DNA of 64,000 nt from Lolium rigidum (taxonomy: Eukaryota; Streptophyta; Magnoliopsida; Poales; Poaceae), in assembly GCF_022539505.1 (NCBI RefSeq), contig NC_061512.1:147295962-147359961 (forward strand), given 5' to 3'. Both the position numbers and the translations under genes were made by a program. Below are positions 1 through 10,617 of this stretch, piece after piece (position 1 is the first letter of the stretch; every line of letters begins with the position of its first letter). Below the pieces are notes generated by a model. It had not been told where the DNA came from. It searched no databases and saw only the letters and a list, made by a program, of their open reading frames with translations.

Positions 1-631
1 ATTCATATGTATCCTAGGTGTGCTTGCAATGAGACTGACACACCCATATCTAACTCCTTTGGGTAATTCAAGTTCAACTATGCTATTCAAAAAACGAAAA
101 AATAAGTGATTTCATCATCCATATATATCTGACATACACCCGTAGGACTCATTTTTTTACGTGATTTGGCATTACATGGAAGAATATTGCTTCCTATTTT
201 CAAGTGAATTTATAATGGGCTGTAACGATTTTTTATCCATATCTAACATGCAACTGGCGGACTCCTTATTTTACTTGATTTGGAACGGATCCTGTAGAAG
301 CAAATAGCTTCCTTTTTCTTGACATGGAAGCAAATCGTTTTCTCCTTCTTTACGTGGGCACGTAACATGTAGAAGCAAATCGCTTCCTCTTTTTTTACAA
401 TGTTTCCTATTTTTACCTGAATTTATAACATGCGGTAATGTGGACCAAATATATATGACACGCAACTTATATTCGGTTAAATATCGACCAGAATTTACAG
501 ATCTGTCTGTCAAAGTCTAACGATCGAAATAACGTGTACGCGTACCCGTAAGACTTACGTGTCATAAGTTTCTTTACGTTTTAATTTGTGACGTTAAAAT
601 TAAAATTACTGGTTTATATTTTGTTAGTATA
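1..631. other. AT-rich unassigned sequence
   Basis: No gene recognised. Three copies of a short imperfect palindrome (GAAGCAAATCGCTTCC and variants) occur at about 298, 327 and 372, each followed by a pyrimidine run. The short open frames here show no domain. It is probably degraded transposon sequence. Confidence 0.4.
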
Positions 632-710
632 TATGTGGATTAACCTGGTACCTCAAAAAATACCATTATATATAATAAGTTTTAAAAGAGACACCGGGTT
701 AATCCACATA
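632..710. repeat. Foldback repeat with 18-bp arms
   Basis: TATGTGGATTAACCTGGT at 632-649 is the near-perfect inverse of ACCGGGTTAATCCACATA at 693-710, with a 43-bp AT-rich loop between them. The right arm is also the left terminus of the inverted-repeat element 688-1517, so this may be one terminus of that family captured beside an inverted copy of itself. Confidence 0.6.
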
Positions 711-1517
711 GTTTAAATAATATACTTCATTGGTTCTAATTTTAATGGCTGAGATTTAAAATCAATTTGTGTTACATAAATATTATCACATCCCGGACAT
801 ACAAAACCACCACAGTACGTAGGCGTGGAAGTTCAAGGAATAGAGTCTTTGTCACGTACGGCTCTTTCTTTCAAATGCCTATAATCTCGGAAATATCTAA
901 AAAAGTAGAGTCCATCTTATGCACGTCTTGTTTTCCGAGATCACCTAAGAATAGACATTTGTTGTTAGCCGGTACGGAAAAAAATATAGAATGCATGAAT
1001 CAAATCGAGCGGAAATAATGAGAGAGCAAAAGAGAGCATGTGTATCATTAGCTCTTTTTTTTGCTAACCAATAACAATCAGCTATTTATATGCTCTCGGA
1101 AAAAAAAATTAACAGGAGAAAAGAGAACTAATCGTGTGGCCGCATTGGATTTTTCTTCACGTGTATAGCTAATTTGTATGGAAGAAGGATTCTAATTTCT
1201 TTTTCCCTTAAACTACACGTAGGGGGTATGCCTCATTGATTTCCTTTTTTGGTACGATACCTAGATTGATGCGACTACTATATATTCTCGGGTGTGACGT
1301 ATTTAATTTTCTTATATGGGAAAAGGTGATGTTGTACACAACTATGTTACACGTAACGTTTTGCATCTTTAAATCTTAACCGTTATTTATAGATCTAACG
1401 TGATGTTGTACACAACTATGTTGTACGTAACGTTTTGCATCTTTAAATCTTAACCGTTATTTATAGATCTAACTGTCTAAATAATTAAGATGATGTGGAT
1501 TAACCTGGTGTCTCTAT
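688..1517. mobile_element. Non-autonomous DNA transposon flanked by inverted repeats
   Basis: The left end begins AGAGACACCGGGTTAATCCA (688) and the right end finishes with its complement, GGATTAACCTGGTGTCTCT (to 1517), with one mismatch in about 22 bp. Weaker similarity extends outwards into AAAACTT/GATTTTAAT. The interior is AT-rich and has no coding capacity beyond an unremarkable 83-aa frame. A superfamily cannot be assigned because no clear target-site duplication was found. A nested or rearranged MITE is the likeliest reading. Confidence 0.5.
1326..1473. repeat. 74-bp tandem duplication
   Basis: Two adjacent copies begin GTGATGTTGTACACAAC at 1326 and 1400 and run through AACCGTTATTTATAGATCTAAC. 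They differ at only two or so positions (TTACACG against TTGTACG), so the duplication looks recent. It lies inside the inverted-repeat element. Confidence 0.85.
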
Positions 1518-1559
1518 TAAAATCACCTTATTTTGCTTTTAGTATATAATAGATGTTTT

Positions 1560-4064
1560 ATAGCTCATGAGGAAGTATGTGGTGTTTTGTCTTTCAATCT
1601 TGTTGGGAGGATTTCACCAATGGACTAGTGGCACATCCGCTTATCCAATAATCTTGCAAAAAGAGCTGGCAACGGGGTTCCCAGCCCCAATTAATTAATG
1701 TTTCATTAATAATTCTCTTCACATGTTTTGCCCTGATTCATCAGTAAGCAACTTAATTTTGCAAATAGACACTCCTCCATGGTATGTGAAATGTTGTAAG
1801 GCACCCGATGATTCGGTTAGCCATGGCTTGTGAAAGCAAATGTTGGGAGGAGTGTCATCCATTAATAAAACTAAAGTACATGTGTAAACAAAAGAGAAAA
1901 GGGATGATCTACCTTGCTGGTAGAGATAACGTCCTTCATGGGAGCCGCTCTTTGAAAGTCTGTTTGGCAAGGGGGTTAGAGTTCCCACTACCATTCGTTG
2001 TCAACAACAAACACCTCTCAAAACCTTACTTTTATGCTCTTTATATGATTTCAAAACTTGAAAAGCTCTAGCACATGACTTAATCCCTGCTTCCCTCTGC
2101 GAAGGGCCTATCTTTTACTTTTATGTTAAGTCAGTAAACCTATTTGCCTCCATCTCAAGCAAGCAATTGAGTTGTTGTGATCCAACCATTCATATTGTCA
2201 TCTATGTAATCATGTCTTTTATTCTTCCTTGTTTAGTAGAAATTTTATCTGAATGAATATGACTTTGAAGGTTATCTATGCTCGAAAGATAAAGTACAAT
2301 CTGTTAATTGATCTTTGACCAAGAACGAAGTTTGCCATTACCAATTATGATTTCCTATGCACCTTTAATTATGATTTCCCTTTACTTGTTTCAAGTTGAA
2401 TTATATGAGGAAGTTGTTCACTAGAATGTCTTATGTGAATTAATGTGATGCTTCTTGTCCGTATTTCATTTATCGACTCTTCACTCCATAAACATGTGGT
2501 CTTGTTTACCGAGTTCAGTTTCGCTTGGGGACAAGCGAGGTCTAAGCTTGGGGGAGTTGATACGTCCATTTTGCATCACTATTTTATATCATAATTTACT
2601 GTTATTCATTGATATATTTCATATTTAGAGATGATACTTATGTTATTTCACCTATTTTGCATGTCTCATGATTATTGGAGAATTACTCACCAGAGTCAAG
2701 ATTCTGCTGGAAAAAGCACCGTCAGGATACAATATTTCTGAAGATCAACAATTGACGGAAAATATACCGAAGCTCTTATTTTTCCAGAAGACGGAGCCAG
2801 CCAAAAGGGGAGGCTGAGGAGGGCCACCATGGGTCCCCCATAGGCCGGCGCGGGCTCCACCCTGGCCGCGCCGCCATGTGGGGAGGGGGCCCATGACCCC
2901 CCTCGACCATCTCCCCTTCGCGTACTTCATCTACCAGAAACCCTAAGGTGTACGGGGGACATCGAGGATAGACACAGCCGCCTCTGCGGGGCAGAAAACA
3001 CCAGAGAGAAAAGAGCTCTCCGCAGGCTGAAATCTGCAGGGGAAATTCTCCCGGAGGGGGAAATCGTCGCCATCGTCACCGACATCGAGCGGGACTTCAT
3101 TGGGATCATCATCACCATCATCTCCACCGCCGACACCATCATCTCCACCGCTGCACCTCGTCTCCGCTGTAACATCTAGGGTTGAATCTTGATTATTTCA
3201 TAGGGGAAACTCTCCCGGTGTTAATTACTCCTTGTTATTTATGCTACTGAGTGAAACCATTGAACCAAGGTTTATGTTCAGATTGTTATTCATCATCATA
3301 TCACCTCTGATCATGTTCCATATGATGTCTTGTGAGTAGTTCGTTTAGTTCTTGAGGACATGGGTGAAGTCTAAATGTTAGTAGTGAACTATGTTGAGTA
3401 ATATTTAATGATTTGATATTTAAGTTGTGGTGTTATTCTTCTAGTGGTGTCATGTGAACGTCGACTACATCATACTTCACCTTTATGGGCCTAGGGAAAT
3501 GCATCTTGTGTTCGTTTGCTAATTGTGGGGTTGCCGGAGTGACAGCAACCTGAACCCCCGTTGGTATATCGATGCATGAGGGATAGCAGGATCTCAGAGT
3601 TTGAGGCTATGTTTAGATTATCTTAATTACTTTCTTGTATTTGCGGATGCTTGCAAGGGGTGTAATCACAAGTATGTATTAGTCCTAGGAAGGGCGGTGC
3701 ATTAGCATAGATTCACCCACACAACACTTATCAAAACAATGAAGATTAATCAACTATATGAAGCGAAAGCACTAGACTAAATTCCCGTGTGTCCTCAAGA
3801 ACGTTTGGTCATCATAAGTAAACAAACCGGCTTGTCCTTTGTACTAAAAACGATTGGGCCACCCGCTGAAATTATTACTCTCGCACTTTACTTACTTGTA
3901 CTTTATTTATCTGCTATATCAAAACCCCCTGAATACTTGTCTGTGAGCATTTACAGTGAATCCTTCATCGAAACTGCTTGTCAACACCTTCTGCTCCACG
4001 TTGGGTTCGACACTCTTATTTATCGAAAGTACTATGATACACCCCCTATACTTGTGGGTCATCA
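1560..4064 (+). mobile_element. 5'-truncated Athila-like Gypsy retrotransposon (3' untranslated region, PPT and 3' LTR)
   Basis: Only the 3' part of the element is present. The non-coding stretch before the LTR shares features with the minus-strand Athila element at the right of the window, for example TGCGAAGGGCC near 2099 against GGCCCTTCGCAGAGGG near 60226. It ends in the polypurine tract GCTTGGGGGAGT immediately before an LTR beginning TGATACGTCC. No gag or pol remains. The left edge (about 1560) is inferred from where the inverted-repeat element stops, and there is no matching duplication at the two ends, so a deletion removed the 5' part. Confidence 0.75.
2558..4064 (+). repeat. Athila-like 3' LTR, about 1.5 kb
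   Basis: It starts TGATACGTCC directly after the PPT and ends GGGTCATCA, giving TG...CA termini and 1507 bp. It has a GC-rich mid-section (2800-3180) and an AT-rich 3' half. The neighbouring bases CCTCC are a candidate target-site duplication, but the other copy is missing because the element is truncated. Confidence 0.75.
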
Positions 4065-5574
4065 CCTCCTCGACCACAAGTAGCTGATGGAGGACTACTT
4101 CGCCGAGGTACCTATCTATCCGCCCCATCTATTCCCTAGGAGGTATTGCATGCGGCGTAGTTTCTTCCTCAAAATCGTCAAGGCCCACGAAGCCAATTCG
4201 AATTAACTCAAACAACGTAGAAATGCCGCCGGTGTGATGGGTTTCAGCCTGTTCCAAAAAATCTCTGCTGCCATGAGGGTGATTGCGTATGACATCCCTG
4301 CGGATTACACCGACGAGTATCTTCGAATTGACGAAGATACTACATCGGAGTCGGTGCGTAGGTTTGCTCGCCTGATTATCAAGTTGTTTGGGCCAATCTA
4401 TCTTCGAGCTCCCAACGAGGATGACACAAAAAGATTGATGGAGATAAATTAGAAAAGATGTTGGTCGGGCATGCTTGGTAGTCTTGATTTTAGCATTGGA
4501 CATGGAAGAATTGTCCCAAGGCATGGCATTGACAGTATTGTGTCAAGAGCAAAGATGCAACCATTGTACTTGAGGCCGTTGCATCACAAGATTTGTGGAT
4601 TTAATATTTTTTTTTGGTTTGCCGAGAACACTCAATGACATCAACGTGCCGCAAAGATCCCCTTTATTTGCCAAATTAGCAAATGGGGAAGCACCCACTT
4701 GGAACTACAAGGTCTTGAACAATGAGTACACAATGGGATATTACCTAGCCGATAGCATCTATCCAGATTGGGAAACTTTTGTTAAGTCTGTCAAGGATCC
4801 CCAAGATAAAATAGAAGCTGAATTTGCCAAAGCTCAAGAAGCAGCTCACAAAGACATTAAGAGAGCTTTCGGTGTTTTGCAAGTAAGGTTTGCATTGTTC
4901 GTGGCCCAGCTCGATTTTGGGACAAAAAACCCTTGTAAACATCATGACGTAGGATGAAAGAGAGTTGAGCTTGTCCTACTTGTATGATAACGTAGGCACC
5001 CGAGTAAACCCCAACGCAATCCGGATTGCATTGAAGCTTTCCTTGAAACTCATAGGCAGATTGAGAATGCCAGTACCCATGCCCAGCCCATTTATGATCT
5101 GAAAATGCACCACTTGCAGCGACATGGTTGTCGCCTTTGATCCTCCCATTCCATTCATCTATGTGTCACATGTATGATTGTTGAGATATTTGTTCATTTG
5201 TCCAATTTTACGAGAATTGTTGTAATTTGGTTGAGGCATTTTTTATTTGTTCAATTTTTCCAAAACTATTATAATAATTTGGTTGTAATATTTGGAAGAT
5301 TATTTGATTAATTATGATCGATTGTTGTATGTCTTGCATATGAATTCTATGAAAACCCTGCCTTTACGGATTTGGAAGCCGCTGGCGCAGAACAGAGTTC
5401 GTAAACCAAAACTATAAAACAGAATTCATATGCAATTCATATGCAAGACATACACAGGTTTAGGGTTTACGGACTCTATTCTGCACCAGCCATTTTACGA
5501 CCCGTACCACGAGTTCGGTGAACTAAATTTCGAGTTTTCAGTTCGCGTTTTTACGGGATCTAGAGATGCTCTTA
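4065..5574 (+). mobile_element. PIF/Harbinger transposon remnant with right terminal repeat
   Basis: This segment holds a decayed Harbinger transposase followed by AT-rich sequence and a right end reading GGATCTAGAGATGCTC then TTA (5556-5574). That matches the family pattern of a terminal repeat containing GAGCATCTCTAG with a 3-bp TTA/TAA duplication. An internal inverted repeat of about 20 bp (TGTATGTCTTGCATATGAAT near 5325, its complement near 5433-5453) sits between gene and end. The left end is missing, cut where the Athila-like LTR adjoins. Confidence 0.7.
4076..4957 (+). pseudogene. PIF/Harbinger transposase (DDE_Tnp_4-type) pseudogene
   Basis: The enzyme would cut and re-insert its transposon. 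The remains are in several frames. First is a fragment near 4085-4180 (MEDYFAEVPIYPPHLF). Next is a 72-aa open stretch (4234-4452) containing QKISAAMRVIAYDIPADY and SVRRFARLIIKLFGP. Then comes a broken stretch (4450-4600), and finally a 120-aa stretch (4595-4957) with LNDINVPQRSPLF, GYYLADSIYPDW and KDIKRAFGVLQVRFAL. These are typical of plant Harbinger transposases. Stops and frameshifts around 4452, 4480-4500 and 4600 rule out a functional product. The family assignment is from recognised motifs; the number of lesions is by eye. Confidence 0.8.
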
Positions 5575-5575
5575 C

Positions 5576-6957
5576 CATTGGGAGGAAAATCGTCTCTTTC
5601 GTTTAGATTGAGTTACACCAGCAAAGCGATGAAGAAGATCATTCCCGTCACACGTTTTCTCCTGCTGGCGTGAGTAAGGCATCTTCCACAAATGCGTGTG
5701 GCCTGAGTCGATCATCTTATTCAAGCAAGCAAGGATGATGGTTCGCTGTCTTGGTCCAAAACCCACTATAGCAAGCACGGCTCCACATCCTTTGCTGACC
5801 AGCTGATCTCCCTGTTACTGTTCCACATCGTACCCCAACCTTCTCTACCTGTCAGCGTTGCCGGCCAGTTTCTCCAACCGGCCGAAGCGTCCAACATCTA
5901 TGAACAGCAGACCACGAGCTCCGATATGTTCAGCAATAGCTTTTACGGGGAAAACGTGTGATGGAGGGCGCCATTGCTCCGTCAGGTAAGCTCTCCAGTT
6001 CAGGCGCAGGGTCGATTCCCCTTGGGGCTCTTGCTGTCGGCCGCTTTCAGCTTTCCACGCGACGATGGCAGCACACGCGCGACACTTCAGGAATGCAGCC
6101 AGAGGACAGGGCATGCAACATTGTCTTCGGTTGTGGATGCATGTCGCCATCAGGTGGTGGGTGGATAGGATTTTGGGTCCGATAGCTCCCTCGCAGCTGT
6201 TATATTTATTCATTCTCAAACCAAAACTAGTCAACATTGGACAAAACAAAGATCATTAGCATAATGGATTGAGTGGGGAAACAAGTGCGCCTCTGAGGAC
6301 AGATTTCATGGTCGGATTATGCACGGAACATACATTACACTATTCGCATCATGTTTTACACCTCATGACGCAGAGCTCCTGCGATGTCCTCGGAAAAAAA
6401 AGTATAGACCTCGTGATTTCTACAACCATTGAGGACTTGAATGAGTTCTCTTCTAGGAGACACTATGCTAAGATGGCCAAAGAACGATTCGATGACATTC
6501 GGTCCTTAGGATCACATCTAAGAGGATATTTGCAGTATCGAAAAACAGATTGAGTGAGTTCTCTTCTAGGAACAATGCTAGGATCACATGATACGTTGTA
6601 GGTTTCTACAACACTTCACAAGATCTGAATGAGTTCTCTTCTAGGAATTACGCTAGGACCGCCAAACAAGGATTCAACAACATTCGAGCCTGGAGGATCA
6701 CAGGTGGGAGAGCATTTACGGTATCGAAGAATAAATTTAAGATCCCAGGCCAGAATTCGTTTCACACTTACCCGTCTAATTAAGCTGGTTTCTACATGTT
6801 GCATTCTTCATAAATGTAAATTGATTGTGGTTTTGACAAGTATGTGTCAGAAAAGAGGATGTTTTGCCAAAGCCACCGATCAAGGCAACAAATACAACAC
6901 ATTATGTTGATATTGTTCCCTGTTGTTATTTATCCATATCTTGTGACGATACCTACA
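5576..6957. other. Unassigned, with short minus-strand open frames and a thrice-repeated motif
   Basis: On the minus strand, 5845-6249 (134 aa, moderately GC-rich) and 5572-5778 (68 aa) could be pieces of a decayed gene, but I recognise no domain. On the plus strand, GAGTTCTCTTCTAGGA occurs at about 6441, 6556 and 6630, each followed by a related AA/GACA-ATGCTA stretch. This indicates a degenerate local repeat, not a gene. No splice structure or RNA gene was seen. Confidence 0.35.
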
Positions 6958-8746
6958 GAATGTTTATTATGGAGCAGCCTTAGAGCATCCACAACAAAGA
7001 AGTTCTTAGTTAGGCGCTTAGCTAATAAAAAAACCACAAAATAAAAGAAAGTCGCTAAGCCCTTAGGCCGCAACGCTTGGCTCTTGTGAGAAGCTAACCG
7101 AAGCACGAAGGCTATCACAAAATAAAGTGCATAAGATAATCGAGACACATGAAGACGACGATGTATCCTGAATGTTACACTCTTGCGGATGCTACTCTCT
7201 GTTGGAGCGATGTTCCAGCACAAGGCTAGCCAATCACCACAATGGCTCGCCGTGTTTTCCTCGAACCTTCTCACTAAAAGGGAAATCCTCGATTCACAAT
7301 TTGATCGTTGATGGTGGTCACCGAACCAGTACAAGGTTAGGGAAAACTCCACAACTTAATTGGAGGCTCCCAAGTAATCGCCACAAAAGACTTCAAACTT
7401 GGGGTTATCTCTAATACTTAATTGAAAGCTCACAAGGCCACAAAGCAATCCGGGGTTCCAATAACCCAAGAGGAACAAGCTCTAGGTACAAGCACCCAAG
7501 AATAATTAGTTCACACACTTTTACCAACCAAATCTCCGGGGAGAATTCAAACTGATAAACCAAAGGCAAAGGTAAGAACACATGGGGTCCTCACGTCCTC
7601 CACTCTCAAATTCCAACAAATCTACAAAACCTATGAGGGAATAATAGATGAAGAACAAAGGATGAGAAAACTAAATTTCTCAAAGATCTAGATCCAATGG
7701 ATTCCCCTCTGAAAGACAGGATATGGTTGGCGGTAGCTTCGATACTTCATCAGATGTAACAAATTTAAGGGAGAATTTGCCAAGAATTTAGAGGTTAAAA
7801 CTCCTTTAACGAAGAACCGGCAAAATCTCCAACATTTTTAAAGTAACATGTTTTTATACCAAATCTATTTTCAATGAACTGGAGATTGTCATAAGAATAA
7901 CCACAAGCTCGAAATCTTCACATGGATATGATCCATGTAACAACCAAGAAAAATGATTACAAAGATGTGAATGTTTAATCTCTCTCCAAACTAGATGATC
8001 AAGATACTCACTCGAGAGACCCTCTTGATCGAGAGACCCTCTTGATAGTACGACTTCCGATCCTAAAACTTGGCTTTCCAACAAACACCAAGAGACCAAT
8101 AAAAGAGAAAACATGTCAAGAACAAACCGTAGCCTCGTGCATTAGACTTGAGCTATATACCAGCAATCTTGCCCTTCTCAAGTTGGACCACCTTTCTTCA
8201 TTGTGCTTGCTTGTTGAAGGCTTGCAGATTGCTTCCCCGTTCTCCACTACGGGAGAACCTCTTTTTAAGTATATCTTCACATATCCATTATCACCAAAAC
8301 AATGACAAGCTTCAAGGATATAGTCTCTTCTAGATGACTCATTTTGAACTTGCGCTTCAACTTGATCAATCTTGAATCATTTCTTCCTTCTTCATATTAA
8401 TGATGTCTTGAAGGAATGCATGAGAGCCTACCCAATCTTATTTTTAACGGCATGCTTGTCATAGGTTGAACTTCTCTCATGAACAATCTTCGGATTACTC
8501 CTAAATGACACATTGGTCAACATTTGACCTTCACTTTTGTCTTCTTTCAACCTTGAAGCCAACAAATAGTTTAATAAGGTATATGCACAATTCATACAAA
8601 TATGAATTAATGCAAAAAAAACCCATAGGAGCTCCATGCACTTTCCGATGAGAGACATGGAGCAAATTATTAACGTGATTTATAATGAACACTCAATGTT
8701 TTTTTTTTTTTTGAAAAGTACCAACGCAAGTCCGGGTGATCTTTTA
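6958..8746. other. Unassigned repeat-like sequence
   Basis: No coding region supported. The block starts near TTAGAGCATCCACAAC, a sequence style seen at ends of grass DNA transposons. It continues with AT-rich text lacking any domain and closes with a T13-14 run at about 8699-8712. It is probably old transposon sequence that I cannot classify. Confidence 0.3.
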
Positions 8747-8960
8747 ATTTTTTTTTCTCGAACACATGCCAAAGCATATGTCATTAAATATTAGAAGAGG
8801 CCGTCAAGAAGAATGGAGCAAACCATATGTACAACAATCTTTTGAAAAAATTACGAATCCCAACGGTTTGATGAATTTCATACACAATTATGGTGGTTTT
8901 ATTTTTGAATTTTTCTCTGATTTTAGGGCCATGATCCCTACATCCTCCCTCCACATCATT
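8747..8960 (-). mobile_element. 5'-truncated LINE 3' end (minus strand)
   Basis: Read on the minus strand the segment ends ATGTGTTCGAGAAAAAAA, the usual form of a plant L1-like 3' tail, so the poly(A) appears here as T8 at the left. No reverse-transcriptase motif is left. The right boundary is arbitrary, and no target-site duplication was found. Confidence 0.4.
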
Positions 8961-9012
8961 CAGTAACTGCGTTATGTAAAAAAAAATGTTCTGTAACTTA
9001 GCATTACTATAA

Positions 9013-10520
9013 CTAGATGATTTCCCGCGCGTTGCAGCGGGAATAGCGTGGTATATGAACATGAAACATACAGTATATATATTGTTTCTTAGAAAATATG
9101 GATGATCGCAGCGAGCCAAGAATATGATTGACGTTGGCTTTGGATGCTGCGATTTCAGAAAGAAGTTGCACATGCTTAATACTTGATTGTAGTAGAGTCA
9201 CATAGTACCTCAGATTTTCCATTTGCTTGATTAATTAAAATCGAGATCTGCTATATGATAAGAATGTTTAGATATATGTTACAGTGCAGAACTATGATGT
9301 TACAGAGGCACGAAAATGCGAAGTGCGTCGCATTATACCGTTATAATGAGTATACTGGGGAAAGTGAAGATTTATATATGTAGATGCCAGTTGAAATGAA
9401 TACGCCTCCCAGTCGTTCCTAGTTTTCTAGTAGTCCCTACTAACCTGCAATACACCAAGGAACACTGTTTAAATCCTATAAGATGTTGCAGCTCCAACAG
9501 GAGAAAGTCGACCAGAAAAAAACTGGAGAGAAAAGGGAGAACCTATATTGACATGCAGGTTAAGTAACATTTGCTTACCAAATCGGGGGATGATATGTAT
9601 TGTGGAAAAATAAAACTCTATAATTAAATAATAAAAAGGATGAATACAAAGAAAGAAGTAGGGCGACATGCAAGTAAAAAGTTCTCACCTTGTTTGGCGA
9701 ATAAAAAAGATCTCACCCTTGAACGCTGCTCTTCCTCTGTCTTTCACTTTTTCTGGATCCTCTCCGTGTGCTATAACTTCTGAACCCCACTGATTGGTGT
9801 TGTGCTTCTTTTCCTATGCTTTATCCGCTTGCCTCTTGATTCATCTTGAGACTTAGGCCCTGGTAAGGAGCAGATAAAAAAAAACAGAGTTTGAACCATG
9901 TACCTAAGCTTTTCATGATGATAAAGATGGAGCAGCGTTGGACTGCTCGTAGCTGCGCACAACAGCGAATCTCCTTCAAGTTCGAATTGGCGCTGCCTCT
10001 TAGCCGGCGAGACCTAATCCCCGAGCTTGCATTATCCGTATCCAGTGCAAGGGCCCGCACTTTCCATTGATCTTATGCCCACCTACTCATGGCAGCAAGT
10101 AAAGCTGGCCTCGCGCAGAGAAGATATAGGAGTCAGTTGTGAAACAAAAGGAGATTAAAAAATATGTTACACAGCCTATAGAAAAGAGAGAACTGTCCAT
10201 AAGTATATAAGAGATCGTGGGGGAGAGGAAGGGACTGTTCCATTACATAGATCACGGGGAAGAAGAAGCGGCTGCACCTGGTGCCTGGCTTTGGTTAAGC
10301 AGAAGGCCAATGGGTAGATACATAATAGTAGTGGGTTGTTCTTTTTGTATTCTGGTGTAATAGTTAATGACATTTTTTCTCTTTGATGATGTAGCATATC
10401 TGATGGAGTTAGTGGGGTGATGTGGTAGGCTAGGATTGGTCATAGAAGGTTGATGAGGTGGATAGCTTGCATGTTAAGAGAAATCAACTTAGTGGGTTGC
10501 TCCTATTTAGATATTATAGA
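9013..10520 (-). mobile_element. Non-autonomous Helitron
   Basis: On the minus strand the element begins TCTATAATATCTAAATAGGA (from 10520, preceded by A) and ends in CTAG (9016-9013), followed by T. Seven bases before CTAG is a GC-rich hairpin, CCCGC-(8)-GCGGG (9041-9024). A TC start, a subterminal hairpin, a CTRR end and insertion between A and T are the Helitron hallmarks. The 1508 bp lack a Rep/helicase frame. Short frames inside (for example 9821-10060, minus) may be captured gene debris but were not recognised. The 5' end lies 97 bp past the receptor-kinase stop codon. Confidence 0.8.
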
Positions 10521-10617
10521 TTATCCACACAAAATGCTCCAGATTTTTGTATATAAACAAAATACAGATTCTCTTGATGCACCGTGCCTCTTTTTAAGAT
10601 TGTATGCTGTGCATGTT

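Noticed and set aside
6269..6553. 94-aa plus-strand frame with a repeated NEFSSR-type motif
   Set aside because: The motif comes from a degenerate DNA repeat at about 6441, 6556 and 6630 and no protein family was recognised.
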